NCBI GenBank assembly: GCA_963652335.1 | Contig: CAVJSS010000001.1 | Location: forward strand, 128,117-192,116 | Origin: UBA4951 sp963652335 | GTDB taxonomy: Bacteria > Bacillota_I > Bacilli_A > RFN20 > CAG-826 | Direction of reading: 5' to 3' | Length of the DNA stretch: 64,000 bases | Part shown: piece after piece, positions 27,315 to 36,304 of the stretch | How positions within the stretch are numbered: the first letter of the stretch is position 1 | Layout: each line of letters begins with the position of its first letter | The notes under the pieces: generated by a model | Databases searched by the model: none | The model's input: only the letters and a program-made list of their open reading frames with translations | Told to the model about the DNA's origin: nothing | Program-made: the position numbers and the translations under genes

Positions 27315-27405
27315 GAAGGCATTATAGCATAAGAAGTTGCGGCAATTAGTGGTAATTTCGGCGCTTTGCTATGGCTTTTAAATTTTATAAGCATATAATT
27401 CAGTC

Positions 27406-27978
27406 ATGGGAAACAAAGGTCTTTTGATTATAATTTCCGGTCCGTCGGGTGTAGGTAAGGGAACGATAAGAAAACAACTGATTCAAAATTCCGTGCTTCC
27501 TTTTTGGTATAGCGTATCCATGACTACCAGACCGATGCGTCCTGGCGAGGTCAACGGAGTGGATTATATATTCGTCGATGACAAGACATTTAACGAAAAT
27601 ATAAAAAACGGCAATTTCTTGGAACATGTCGAATTTGTAGGCCATCAGTATGGAACGCCTAGATCAAATGTCGTTGATAAACTGAATCAAGGAATAAACG
27701 TCATTTTGGAAATCGAGGTCATCGGCGCGGACAACGTTGTCAAAAACGCAGCGGATCTCCATCCGATCACTTTCTTCCTGGTTCCTCCAAATTTCGATGC
27801 GTTGGAAAAGAGAATTCGCGGAAGATGCACGGAAGATGAAAAAACGATTGAAAAGCGTCTAGATAAAGCTAGAACCGAATTGGCAAGAAAAGACGAATAT
27901 GACCATATCATCGTCAACGATTCTGTCGAAAGAGCCGCCCACGAAATCGAATCGATCATAGCTTCTTGCCAAAAGTAG
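27406..27978 (+). CDS. gmk: Guanylate kinase
   Basis: A 190-residue enzyme that converts GMP to GDP. The P-loop 'GPSGVGKG' lies at about residues 10-17, the GMP-binding 'SVSMTTRPMRPGEVNGVDY' follows, and 'DGNFLEHVE' corresponds to 'NGNFLEHVEFVG'. Length is normal. Promoter-like TATAAT at 27394-27399 lies close upstream. It is followed by a terminator whose stem includes the stop codon, then priA. Confidence 0.97.
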   Translation: MGNKGLLIIISGPSGVGKGTIRKQLIQNSVLPFWYSVSMTTRPMRPGEVNGVDYIFVDDKTFNENIKNGNFLEHVEFVGHQYGTPRSNVVDKLNQGINVILEIEVIGADNVVKNAADLHPITFFLVPPNFDALEKRIRGRCTEDEKTIEKRLDKARTELARKDEYDHIIVNDSVERAAHEIESIIASCQK

Positions 27979-28000
27979 TTTATCTAACTTTTGGCTTTTT
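27968..28000 (+). terminator. Rho-independent terminator after gmk
   Basis: A nine-base stem GCCAAAAGT/ACTTTTGGC (27968-27976, 27987-27995) with a ten-base loop is followed by five T. The stop codon of gmk is part of the hairpin. PriA starts 20 bases further on. Confidence 0.75.
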
Positions 28001-28019
28001 GTTTTGTTAGACTAATCTT

Positions 28020-30224
28020 ATGAAGATTCTCGATGTTTTGGTCGAATATGCCGCCAAGTCTTTGGATAGGACATTCAGCTATCTTTATAATGGCGATATC
28101 AATGTCGAAAAAGGGTGCCGAGTTTTGATTTCCTTTGGTGGAGGAAAACGTAATATCGTCGGCTTCGTTGCCAATGTAACCGAAACTTCCTTGACGGAAA
28201 ACGAACTAGAAAAGTCAAACGGATATTCTATGAAGCACGTTATCGAAGTTCTCGACAGGGCCCCTTTGGTTTCTGACGAATTACTTGAATTGGCGGAAAA
28301 GGTCTCTTCCTATTATCTTTCGTCGAAAATATCCGTTCTTCAGGCCATGTTCCCGAAATCATTGGCGCCTCGTCGTTCTTCTTTGAAAGGCCCTAAAATA
28401 GCCTATGACACGTGGGTTACGGTTTCAAATTACAGTGAAATCGGATTGACGCCAAGGCAAATCGAAATCATGCGATTATTGAAAAACAACGGAGATATGC
28501 TTAAAAGAGAAATCAAATCTCCTTCCGTTTTGGAAAAGCTATATGAAAAAGGTCTTATAATTTTCGAAAAACGAGAAAGGCTGCGCTCTCCTAAAAGAAT
28601 ATATTCAAACAGAGAAATATCGCATCCTTTGACAAACGACCAGAGGAAAGTTTTTTCCGAAATCCTCAAGTCAGAAAAACCAACGATTTTATTGCAAGGA
28701 GTAACCGGTTCCGGCAAGACAGAAGTCTACCTTCATTTAGCTGAGCGCATGCTTAATGAAAACAAAGGAGTTATCATGCTGGTTCCTGAAATCAATCTCA
28801 CTCCGACGATGGTCGATTATTGTTCGAGGAGATTTGGGGACAAGGTAGCCATTCTCCATAGTGGGTTAAGCGATGGCGAACGTTACGATGAATATCGTCG
28901 TATTTCAAGAGGAGAAGCAACTTTGGTCGTGGGAACCAGAAGCGCGATATTCGCCCCTTTGAAAAATATCGGTTTAATCATTATCGATGAAGAACATGTC
29001 GAATCATACAAAGAGGAAAGACCTCCTTACTACCATGCGAGAGAAGTAGCTATCATGCGTGGCAAAATGCATGGCGCGAAAGTCATTTTAGGTTCAGCTA
29101 CTCCATCGTTGGAAACGAAAGCCAAAGCCAGGAGAGGCATATATGGCTATTGCGAATTGCCACATAGAATAAATTCGCTTCCGCTCCCGAAAACCGAAAT
29201 CATCGATTTATCCAAAAGAAACAATCTATATAAAGGATCCAATAAAGTTTCTAAAGCCTTATACAATCGTCTATATGATTGTCTAACCAACAACACCCAA
29301 GGAATTATTTTAATAAATCGTCGCGGTTATTGGACAACGATCATGTGTCCGAATTGCGGATATTATTTCACTTGTCCGAATTGTATGTCTTCCCTCACCT
29401 ATCACAAAAACGACGAAATGCTCAAGTGCCATCATTGCGGTTATGTGGAACTTTATCCTTCTTCTTGTCCGCAATGTGGGAACAAGAAACTGATGCGAAC
29501 CGGCTTTGGAACCGAGAGAGTGGTTAAAGAATTAGAGGACCTCTTCCCAAATTGCAAGGTGGAAAGACTAGACACCGACATTACCAAAAAAGAGTGCAAT
29601 CTTCATAACACATTAGCTTCATTTCACGATCATAATGCCGATTTTCTTGTCGGAACTCAAATGATTGCCAAAGGACACGATTTTCCTGATGTTACTTTAT
29701 CCGCGATCATAAACGCAGATATAGGGCTCAATAATCCTTCCTTCAGAGCGACTGAGAGAACTTTCGATTTGATAGCCCAAGCAGTTGGCAGAAGCGGCCG
29801 TTCCAAAAACGAGGGCACGGCTTTGATTCAAACTTATAACCCACAACACTACGCTATCGTTTTAGGCGCCAAGCAAGATTACAAAAGCTTCTATGAAAGG
29901 GAAATGAGAGAAAGAAAAACCGGCAATTATCCTCCGTTCGTTAATTTAATGTTGCTTAGCTTTAAAGGCGGCAGTGAGGAAAAGGTCATTTTGGCTGCTA
30001 AGGACTTTAAGCGAATCATTGACATGGAAGGTTTCAAAGACGCTTCCATTATCGGACCCATGGTGCCATTTTATTCGGTGCAAGACGGCAAATATGTCCG
30101 TAGCCTTCTTATAAAATACAAGTCGAGAGATGGTTTAGATGCATTCGTCGATTCGTTGATAAAACGTTTCTCAGGCAAAGCCGGAATCGATATTTCAATA
30201 AATATCGACCCATTGGATTACTAA
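28020..30224 (+). CDS. priA: Primosomal replication restart helicase PriA
   Basis: A 734-residue superfamily 2 helicase that reloads the replisome at collapsed forks. Walker A 'GVTGSGKTE' is near residue 227, the DEAH-like box is 'IIDEEH', and eight zinc-binding cysteines begin at C443 (CPNCG ... CPNC ... CHHCG ... CPQCG). 'GTQMIAKGHDFP' and 'QAVGRSGR' mark the C-terminal helicase half. It heads the block that in Bacillus continues def-fmt-rsmB; those first two genes are absent here. Confidence 0.97.
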   Translation: MKILDVLVEYAAKSLDRTFSYLYNGDINVEKGCRVLISFGGGKRNIVGFVANVTETSLTENELEKSNGYSMKHVIEVLDRAPLVSDELLELAEKVSSYYLSSKISVLQAMFPKSLAPRRSSLKGPKIAYDTWVTVSNYSEIGLTPRQIEIMRLLKNNGDMLKREIKSPSVLEKLYEKGLIIFEKRERLRSPKRIYSNREISHPLTNDQRKVFSEILKSEKPTILLQGVTGSGKTEVYLHLAERMLNENKGVIMLVPEINLTPTMVDYCSRRFGDKVAILHSGLSDGERYDEYRRISRGEATLVVGTRSAIFAPLKNIGLIIIDEEHVESYKEERPPYYHAREVAIMRGKMHGAKVILGSATPSLETKAKARRGIYGYCELPHRINSLPLPKTEIIDLSKRNNLYKGSNKVSKALYNRLYDCLTNNTQGIILINRRGYWTTIMCPNCGYYFTCPNCMSSLTYHKNDEMLKCHHCGYVELYPSSCPQCGNKKLMRTGFGTERVVKELEDLFPNCKVERLDTDITKKECNLHNTLASFHDHNADFLVGTQMIAKGHDFPDVTLSAIINADIGLNNPSFRATERTFDLIAQAVGRSGRSKNEGTALIQTYNPQHYAIVLGAKQDYKSFYEREMRERKTGNYPPFVNLMLLSFKGGSEEKVILAAKDFKRIIDMEGFKDASIIGPMVPFYSVQDGKYVRSLLIKYKSRDGLDAFVDSLIKRFSGKAGIDISINIDPLDY

Positions 30225-30261
30225 AGAAGCGATGATATAATCATGAACGGAGTGTTTGTAT

Positions 30262-30753
30262 ATGATTCTTATTTCAATTTTTGGGTTGGATCAATTCGTC
30301 GTCGGAAAATATAGCAGCGAGCATACCGAAAATCTCGCTCTGGCTTTCGAATGCAGCGAAGACGAAATCAATTTTTATGCCCCATATTCGATGATTTTCC
30401 ATAAAGGCGTTGAACAGACTTCATGGAATTCTTTGGTTGTTGTCTCTCTGGAAGAAAAATATCGCCCTTTCGAGGAAAAAGCCGTCGATTATATCTTCAA
30501 GACCTTAAAAGATTTCTGCATCCATATAGAAATCCGTTTCGATTATCATGCAAACGGTTCGGCTTATAAGCTGATAAACGATGATTATCCTCTCTATTTG
30601 ACGGAGAATAACATCGTTGAGGCGGAAGAAGAAACGTTCGAGGAAGATAATCTTCCTAATGATGACGAACTATATACCGGAAATGTCTTCGAAGGAATGG
30701 AAGACAAATTGGAAAAAGCCCTTAACCCAGAAATATTCAAGGACAAGAAATAG
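30262..30753 (+). CDS. Acidic protein of unknown function between priA and the rsmB-like gene
   Basis: A 163-residue protein that I do not recognise. There is no membrane helix or signal peptide. The first 115 residues look like a compact alpha/beta domain; the last 45 are very acidic (runs of Glu and Asp) and end Lys-rich. ATG 30262 is preferred over an in-frame TTG six bases earlier because GGAG lies nine bases before it. It is 13 bases upstream of the rsmB-like start, with that gene's AGGAGG at its stop, so the two are probably coupled. It occupies the place of def and fmt in Bacillus. Confidence 0.6.
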   Translation: MILISIFGLDQFVVGKYSSEHTENLALAFECSEDEINFYAPYSMIFHKGVEQTSWNSLVVVSLEEKYRPFEEKAVDYIFKTLKDFCIHIEIRFDYHANGSAYKLINDDYPLYLTENNIVEAEEETFEEDNLPNDDELYTGNVFEGMEDKLEKALNPEIFKDKK

Positions 30754-30766
30754 GAGGAACCAAAAT

Positions 30767-32095
30767 ATGAAAGAATTAGATTTATCCCTTTTGATCCTAA
30801 ACGACATCATAGACAATGACGTTCCTTTCGGTGAGGCTTTGAAAAAAGTATTTAAGGCAGACGTCGAAAAGCGCCCATATCGTTCTACGGTTGCCGCAAT
30901 CGTCGGCTGCGAATTAAGGCACCACATCCTTTTTGAATATGTCCTTAACGACGTCGGTTTGTCCTTGGAAGAAAATCGTTTCACCGCTTTGGTTCTCGGA
31001 AACATCGCTTTCGCTAAGAAAATCGACAACGAAACGTCCAAAAAAGAATTGGAAGACAAATTGGGAGAAAAATACGATTTGGTAAAAGAATTCGTTGAGA
31101 CAGCCAAAAGTGGAAAGTCATTCATCCCAGACGATATGAGCCGCACTTCCAACCGCTATCTTTCTTTAAGATATAACACCCCTGAATGGGTCTTGAAGAT
31201 TTGGCAACATTATGGTTTTGGCGTCACCTATAAGATTTTAAGAAAGAACGTTACCATCGATTATGCGACCTTGCGCGTCAGAGCCCCTTTGACCGTTGAA
31301 GAAATGATCAAACGCGATTCGGATTTCGTCCCGACTCCAATCGAGGGAATAATCACTTACAAAGGAAAGACGCCAATCAGAAAGATTCCCGAATATCAAC
31401 GCGGCGAATTGTTCAAAGAAAAGCCAGGCGTCAAAGCGGTAGTCGACCGTTTTTATATCGAAGAGCCAAAGGAATTGATGGCTTATGAAGGAAGCGAAGA
31501 TTCATCCCTCCTTTATGAATTGCTTGAAACTTACAAAGATTCCATCGGAATGAATTTGGTCGTCAGAGACATGGATGCTCACATGCTTGTCGGCAAACAG
31601 ATCAGAAAGCAAAGTCTTAAAAACGTCAATTTGTTTGCTGCTGAATCTGATTCAATGACCTCAGGAATCTCCCGCCTTCAAGATTTGGTTTTCGTCTCTC
31701 CAAAGAGCACAGATTTCGATAAAATCCGCGAAGAACCGGATTATTTGCTTCATTTTCATAAGCAAGACGGCGAATCCAAACTTTATTCAGATGAAAAAGA
31801 AATATTGGAAAACTGTTCAAAATTCGTTGCTGAAAGCGGAACTCTTATCTATATGATAAAAACCATTTCCAAAAAGGAAGGCCATAATCTCATCAACGCT
31901 TTCTTGGCTAATCACCAAGAATTCCATCTCGTCGAAGAAAAGCAGATGTTCCCATTCGAAGCCACGGATACCGCCTTGTATTATGCGGCGATGATGAAGC
32001 AAACTCTAAACGTCAAGGAATCCGTTCCTCTTTCTCCGCTTTTGACAGAAATGCCTACCATCAGCGTTTGTTCAAATGCCGAGCCAAGAAAATAA
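30767..32095 (+). CDS. RsmB-like protein without catalytic cysteines (predicted inactive rRNA m5C methyltransferase)
   Basis: A 442-residue protein in the normal rsmB position, before rlmN, and of RsmB length. The N-terminal NusB-like helical domain (about 1-130) is preserved. In the methyltransferase half, 'NTPEWVLKIWQHYG' fits the family, but the AdoMet motif 'DACAAPGGKT' is absent. The Pro-Cys of the catalytic loop is P312-K313-S314, and the Thr-Cys catalytic site is I364-K365-T366. Both cysteines are thus lysine. The reading frame is intact and has normal codon use, so it looks conserved rather than decaying, perhaps as an RNA-binding or assembly factor. AGGAGG precedes the ATG. Confidence 0.75.
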   Translation: MKELDLSLLILNDIIDNDVPFGEALKKVFKADVEKRPYRSTVAAIVGCELRHHILFEYVLNDVGLSLEENRFTALVLGNIAFAKKIDNETSKKELEDKLGEKYDLVKEFVETAKSGKSFIPDDMSRTSNRYLSLRYNTPEWVLKIWQHYGFGVTYKILRKNVTIDYATLRVRAPLTVEEMIKRDSDFVPTPIEGIITYKGKTPIRKIPEYQRGELFKEKPGVKAVVDRFYIEEPKELMAYEGSEDSSLLYELLETYKDSIGMNLVVRDMDAHMLVGKQIRKQSLKNVNLFAAESDSMTSGISRLQDLVFVSPKSTDFDKIREEPDYLLHFHKQDGESKLYSDEKEILENCSKFVAESGTLIYMIKTISKKEGHNLINAFLANHQEFHLVEEKQMFPFEATDTALYYAAMMKQTLNVKESVPLSPLLTEMPTISVCSNAEPRK

Positions 32096-32104
32096 AAGAT
32101 AACC

Positions 32105-33154
32105 ATGAAAGACAATTTATTCGGCTATTCGCTCAAGCGACTCCAAGAAAAAATGGTTTCGATGGGCGAGAAGCCTTTCAGAGCCATTCAATTGTATCAA
32201 TGGATTTACGAACACCATGTTTTCGATTTCGATTCTTGGAGCGACGTCTCTAAGAAATTCCGTGAAGTCTTAAACGAGAGGTTTTGTTTGACTTTGCCTA
32301 AAATATTCAAAAAGCAAGTGTCCTTAGACGGAACGATCAAATTGTTGCTTGAAATGGAAGATGGAGCCAAAGTCGAAACGGTTTTGATGCGTTATGATTA
32401 CGGAAACGCCGTGTGCGTTTCTTCTGAAGTCGGCTGTTCCATGGGGTGTGCTTTTTGCGCATCTGGCCTTATAAAGAAAACGAGAAACCTGACTGCCGCC
32501 GAAATGGTTGGTCAGGTCATGATGATCAATGGGATCCTTGAGGAAGAAGGGCAAAGGGCAACCCATATCGTTGTTATGGGCACCGGTGAGCCTTTCGACA
32601 ATTACGATAACGTGATGGAATTCATAAGGATAATGAATGAGCCTCATGGCTTGGCTATTGGGGCCCGTCACATAACTGTCTCTACCTGTGGTTTGGTTGA
32701 AGGAATAAGAAAATACGCAGAGGAAGGCCTTCAGATCAATTTGGCCATTTCTTTGCATGCCCCAAACCAAGAAATCCGTTCCAGACTGATGCCAATCGCC
32801 AGAAAATACGATCTCAACGAATTGATGGACGCCGTCAAATATTATGAGAAAACGGCAGGAAGGCGTGTTACTTTTGAATATATACTTATCGAAGGGATCA
32901 ATGACGGCGTTGAGCAAGCCGATGAATTAAGCGATTTGATCAGGGGCACATTGGCTTATGCCAATTTGATCGTATATAACGCCGTTAAGGAAAAGCCTTT
33001 TAAACGTCCTTCGGAAAATAGGGTATCGGCTTTTTATGATAGATTGAAAAAGAGAGGCGTCAATTGCACGATCCGCAAGGAATTCGGCGGTGATATCGAT
33101 GCGGCTTGCGGTCAGCTAAGAGCAAAATACGAAAAGGCAGGGGAAATCAAATGA
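32105..33154 (+). CDS. rlmN: 23S rRNA/tRNA adenine-C2 methyltransferase RlmN
   Basis: A 349-residue radical SAM enzyme that methylates A2503 of 23S rRNA and A37 of some tRNAs. The cluster cysteines are C111-x3-C115-x2-C118 in 'CSMGCAFCASG'. 'MGTGEPFDNYDNV', 'STCGLVEGI' and the C-terminal 'GGDIDAACGQL', which carries the methyl-carrying cysteine, are intact. It starts nine bases after the rsmB-like gene and its stop overlaps the phosphatase ATG. Confidence 0.97.
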   Translation: MKDNLFGYSLKRLQEKMVSMGEKPFRAIQLYQWIYEHHVFDFDSWSDVSKKFREVLNERFCLTLPKIFKKQVSLDGTIKLLLEMEDGAKVETVLMRYDYGNAVCVSSEVGCSMGCAFCASGLIKKTRNLTAAEMVGQVMMINGILEEEGQRATHIVVMGTGEPFDNYDNVMEFIRIMNEPHGLAIGARHITVSTCGLVEGIRKYAEEGLQINLAISLHAPNQEIRSRLMPIARKYDLNELMDAVKYYEKTAGRRVTFEYILIEGINDGVEQADELSDLIRGTLAYANLIVYNAVKEKPFKRPSENRVSAFYDRLKKRGVNCTIRKEFGGDIDAACGQLRAKYEKAGEIK

Positions 33155-33912
33155 AAAAAGAAACGATTGTTTATGAAGGCTCCTTTGCCTCAAATACCGA
33201 TGTTGGCAAAGTTCGCCACAACAACGAAGACAGAGCGAATGTCATAACCAACGCCGAAGGCGACACGTTCATTATGGTCGCCGATGGCATGGGCGGAGCC
33301 AACAAAGGCGATTTGGCTTCTGATATGGCTAAAGAGATAATGGGTGAAGAATTCATCGAGAAAAAGCATTTTTTGCAAAAAACGAGAAACAAACTTTGGC
33401 TGACTATGGCTATCAAAAGAGCCAATCGGGCCATATATGACAAATCCCAAGAAGATCCATCCTTTCAGGAAATGGGAACGACATTGGCATGCTGTCTAAT
33501 AGTCGGCGACAATCTTTATTTGGCTAATTTAGGCGATTCCCGAGTATATTTGGATGATGGGAACGAACTAAAACAGATTTCCGAAGACCAAACATACGCC
33601 AATTATTTGGTCAAAACCCTTCAGATTTCCAAGGAAGAAGCAAAATCGCATCCGGAACGGCACGTTTTGATGAATGCTTTAGGGATTTATCCCTCTTTGT
33701 CTTTGCAAATCGAGATTTTTCCATATTCCGGAGAAAAGATCTTATGCTGCACGGACGGTCTTTATAACCAAGTCAGCGATGAAGCCATCCATGCGATAAT
33801 ATCAACCGACGAACGCGTCGATCAAAAGGTCAACACCTTGATTGGGACGGCTAATGCCGCCGGCGGCAATGATAATGTCGGGGTTGCTTATTGGGAGTGT
33901 TTCGATGCTTGA
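33151..33912 (+). CDS. prpC: PP2C-type protein phosphatase (PrpC/Stp)
   Basis: A 253-residue Mn2+-dependent serine/threonine phosphatase that opposes the adjacent kinase. Motifs: 'DVGKVRHNNEDRA' (metal-binding D and E), 'VADGMGGANKGD', 'ANLGDSRVYL', 'CCTDGLYNQVSD' and 'GGNDNVGV'. The ATG at 33151 overlaps the rlmN stop (ATGA); a longer in-frame start at 33106 lies inside rlmN. The stop overlaps the kinase start by eight bases. Confidence 0.95.
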   Translation: MKKETIVYEGSFASNTDVGKVRHNNEDRANVITNAEGDTFIMVADGMGGANKGDLASDMAKEIMGEEFIEKKHFLQKTRNKLWLTMAIKRANRAIYDKSQEDPSFQEMGTTLACCLIVGDNLYLANLGDSRVYLDDGNELKQISEDQTYANYLVKTLQISKEEAKSHPERHVLMNALGIYPSLSLQIEIFPYSGEKILCCTDGLYNQVSDEAIHAIISTDERVDQKVNTLIGTANAAGGNDNVGVAYWECFDA

Positions 33913-34783
33913 GGTAGGAGATAATTTAGCGGGACGTTATCATGTAACGAGCAAAATCGGCCATGGCGGAATGGCTGATGTTTTCGAAGCGTATGATTCT
34001 CTCAAACATAGAACGGTCGCCATAAAAATGCTTCGTCCGGAAATCGTTAAAGACAAATCAAACGTCGATCGTTTCGAACATGAATGGGTTGCCGCTTCAT
34101 CCCTTTATGATCCTAACATAGTCGCGATATATGATTATGGCAGCCATGATGGCCTTCCATACATGGTAAACGAATATGTCAAAGGACAAACGTTAAGGGA
34201 AAAACTCAATTTCTCCGCAAACGGAACATTGTCAAACAAAGAAGCCGTATCGGTGATTTATCAGCTTTGCGACGTTGCGACTTATATTCATTCCCATGGT
34301 TTGGTACATCGTGACATAAAACCCGAGAACATTTTTTATTCCGTAGATGGGACGGTGAAAATATCCGACTTTGGAATTTCGACCGAAATCGGGGAGAAAA
34401 TCGTCGGCGATACAGTGGATGGCACTGTGGAATATTCCGCCCCTGAGATACTGACCGGGAAAACTTCAACCCCTTCCGCGGACATTTACGCAATCGGCAT
34501 CGTTTTCTTCGAAATATTGGTCGGAAGACTTCCTTTTACCGGAAAAAAGACCGAAGATGTGGCAATGAAACAAATCTATAACCCCATGCCTTTGGCTTCG
34601 GAAATACGGAAGGACATTCCGAAAACTTTCGATGAAGTCATAATAAGAGCTACCAAAAAACGTCCTGAGGAACGTTATTCCAGCGCCAAGGAATTCAAGG
34701 AGGCTTTGGAAAAAGCCGTTGAAGAAGCTGGCCAAATAAAGGAAAAGAGAGGAATCCTTTCAAGGATTTTCGGATTCAAATGA
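33905..34783 (+). CDS. Hanks-type serine/threonine kinase without membrane or PASTA domains
   Basis: A 292-residue protein consisting of a kinase domain and a short basic tail. Gly-rich loop 'IGHGGMADVFEA', ATP lysine in 'VAIKML', catalytic 'HRDIKPEN', 'DFG' and 'TVEYSAPE' are all present. Bacillus PrkC has a membrane helix and three PASTA repeats after the kinase; both are missing, so this enzyme should be cytoplasmic and cannot sense muropeptides the same way. The ATG at 33905 has GGAG seven bases upstream and overlaps prpC; a longer frame from 33842 is inside prpC. The stop overlaps rpe. RsgA, usually next, is absent. Confidence 0.93.
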   Translation: MLEVGDNLAGRYHVTSKIGHGGMADVFEAYDSLKHRTVAIKMLRPEIVKDKSNVDRFEHEWVAASSLYDPNIVAIYDYGSHDGLPYMVNEYVKGQTLREKLNFSANGTLSNKEAVSVIYQLCDVATYIHSHGLVHRDIKPENIFYSVDGTVKISDFGISTEIGEKIVGDTVDGTVEYSAPEILTGKTSTPSADIYAIGIVFFEILVGRLPFTGKKTEDVAMKQIYNPMPLASEIRKDIPKTFDEVIIRATKKRPEERYSSAKEFKEALEKAVEEAGQIKEKRGILSRIFGFK

Positions 34784-35484
34784 AAAAGAACCTACACGAT
34801 TATGCTTATCCAGCCGCTGATCCATCCCTGCTTGCGGCCAATAAAGAGAAAATTAAAGAAGAAATTCTTTATGCCGAAAAGTGCGGGGCCCGCTTTATTC
34901 ATATTGACGTGATGGATGGCAAGTTCGTTCCTGCGACTTCTTTGGGGCTGGACTTCGTTAAGAAATATTCTTTTGTTCATCATATGGTCAACGACGTCCA
35001 TTTGATGATTGAAGAACCTTGGAAATACGTCGGCGAATATGTGAAGGCTGGCGCCGATATCGTGACTTTTCATATTGAAGCGTGCCCGAATGAAGAAAAA
35101 ATCAGAGAAACAATCGAAAAAGTCATTGATGATGGGGCAAACGTTGGCATTTCGATTAAGCCGAATACCCCTGTTTCGATCCTAAAACCATACATAAAAG
35201 ACATTGACGTTGTTCTTCTTATGTCCGTCGAGCCGGGAAAGGGAGGCCAAAAATTTTCGTCATCGAGTCTCGATAGACTTGACGAAATCAACGAATTATT
35301 AAAGGATTTGGAGCCTTCTAAGCGGCCTTTGCTTGCAATTGACGGAGGAATTAACGAAAATACGTCTAAGGAGGCCCTTAACCATGGGGCTCAGTTGTTG
35401 ATTGCTGGCAGTTATCTTTATGGCCATGATGACTTTAAGGATAGGCTACGAACTTTAGAAAATTCAAAAGGAAATTCGAAATGA
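34780..35484 (+). CDS. rpe: Ribulose-phosphate 3-epimerase
   Basis: A 234-residue TIM-barrel enzyme that interconverts ribulose 5-phosphate and xylulose 5-phosphate. Conserved metal and substrate residues lie in 'FIHIDVMDGKFVPA', 'VHLMIEEP', 'TFHIEAC', 'MSVEPGKGGQKF' and 'AIDGGIN'. The N-terminus is slightly extended compared with typical 220-residue enzymes. Starts and stops overlap both neighbours by ATGA, so it is tightly coupled to the kinase gene and to the membrane protein that follows. Confidence 0.96.
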   Translation: MKKNLHDYAYPAADPSLLAANKEKIKEEILYAEKCGARFIHIDVMDGKFVPATSLGLDFVKKYSFVHHMVNDVHLMIEEPWKYVGEYVKAGADIVTFHIEACPNEEKIRETIEKVIDDGANVGISIKPNTPVSILKPYIKDIDVVLLMSVEPGKGGQKFSSSSLDRLDEINELLKDLEPSKRPLLAIDGGINENTSKEALNHGAQLLIAGSYLYGHDDFKDRLRTLENSKGNSK

Positions 35485-36221
35485 ATATTTATGCCGATTC
35501 CGCAAATAACAGCAATTTGATAAAAATCGGTTTCTATTTCGGACTTGCATGTTTGATTATTTTCCCGATTATGATGCTCGTCTATATCTCTTTTGCCAAG
35601 AGGCAGGATCGAGTTCCTTTTCATTATAGGAATTGCTTCCCTTATGAAGCTTTCGTTGACAAGGAAAAGAGACAGGATATTTTGGCCCGAGTCCTTTTGA
35701 CTCTTGTTTTATTGGTCAGTTTGATTCCTTCGGTTTTCTCTTTGAGCGCGTTTGTCAATACCAGAATTGATTTGAATTTTACTATTTATAATGTCTTTTT
35801 CTTTATTTTGTCCGTATTGGCAGCGGTGGGATTCGCCTTGATCAGCATAATTCCATTAAGGCAGCCAAGAAGCCATTTGATCATCTATTTCGCTTATATC
35901 GCTTCGCTGATATTGAAAAAAACCGTCGGAGGATTGACTTTGCTTCAAATCGGCAGCGGCTTCAGCGATGCCACCAAGATTATCGGAATCATCGTTTTGG
36001 TCAGCTTGGTGATAGAAATCGCATTATTGGTCAACCCAAAACTCAAATCTTGGGACAAGATGGAGAGAATAACGAACAAAAAAGGAGAAGAAGTCTTAGC
36101 CCGCCCTAAATGGTTTGTCCTTGCTTATTCGGAATGGGCTGCCTTTATCTCATCAGCCATCATCGATATTCTTCTGACGGTTGGTGTCTTCCTGGCAACT
36201 TCTGGAGCTAAATCCATTTGA
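35481..36221 (+). CDS. Six-helix membrane protein of unknown function
   Basis: A 246-residue protein with about six hydrophobic segments (near 13-35, 68-90, 100-125, 130-150, 160-182, 220-240) and a short cytoplasmic stretch 'KLKSWDKMERITNKKGEE'. I see no transporter or enzyme motif. It overlaps rpe by four bases and ends the operon that begins at priA. In Bacillus the corresponding place before rpmB holds thiN and spoVM; neither is here. Confidence 0.6.
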   Translation: MNIYADSANNSNLIKIGFYFGLACLIIFPIMMLVYISFAKRQDRVPFHYRNCFPYEAFVDKEKRQDILARVLLTLVLLVSLIPSVFSLSAFVNTRIDLNFTIYNVFFFILSVLAAVGFALISIIPLRQPRSHLIIYFAYIASLILKKTVGGLTLLQIGSGFSDATKIIGIIVLVSLVIEIALLVNPKLKSWDKMERITNKKGEEVLARPKWFVLAYSEWAAFISSAIIDILLTVGVFLATSGAKSI

Positions 36222-36260
36222 TCAACTGACTCCTTCTTGGACGTTTTTATAAAAACAAAG

Positions 36261-36285
36261 AAAAAACCTCGCTGATCAAGCGAGG
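36261..36285 (-). terminator. Rho-independent terminator of rpmB
   Basis: A 7-bp stem CCTCGCT/AGCGAGG (36267-36273, 36279-36285) is followed on the minus strand by six T. It lies 20 bases beyond the rpmB stop and may also stop the convergent transcript. Confidence 0.82.
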
Positions 36286-36304
36286 CTTAATTCTTTTGAA
36301 TGGA

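Noticed and set aside
32324..32917. 197-codon minus-strand frame opposite rlmN
   Set aside because: rlmN is a complete conserved gene here; the antisense translation resembles nothing.
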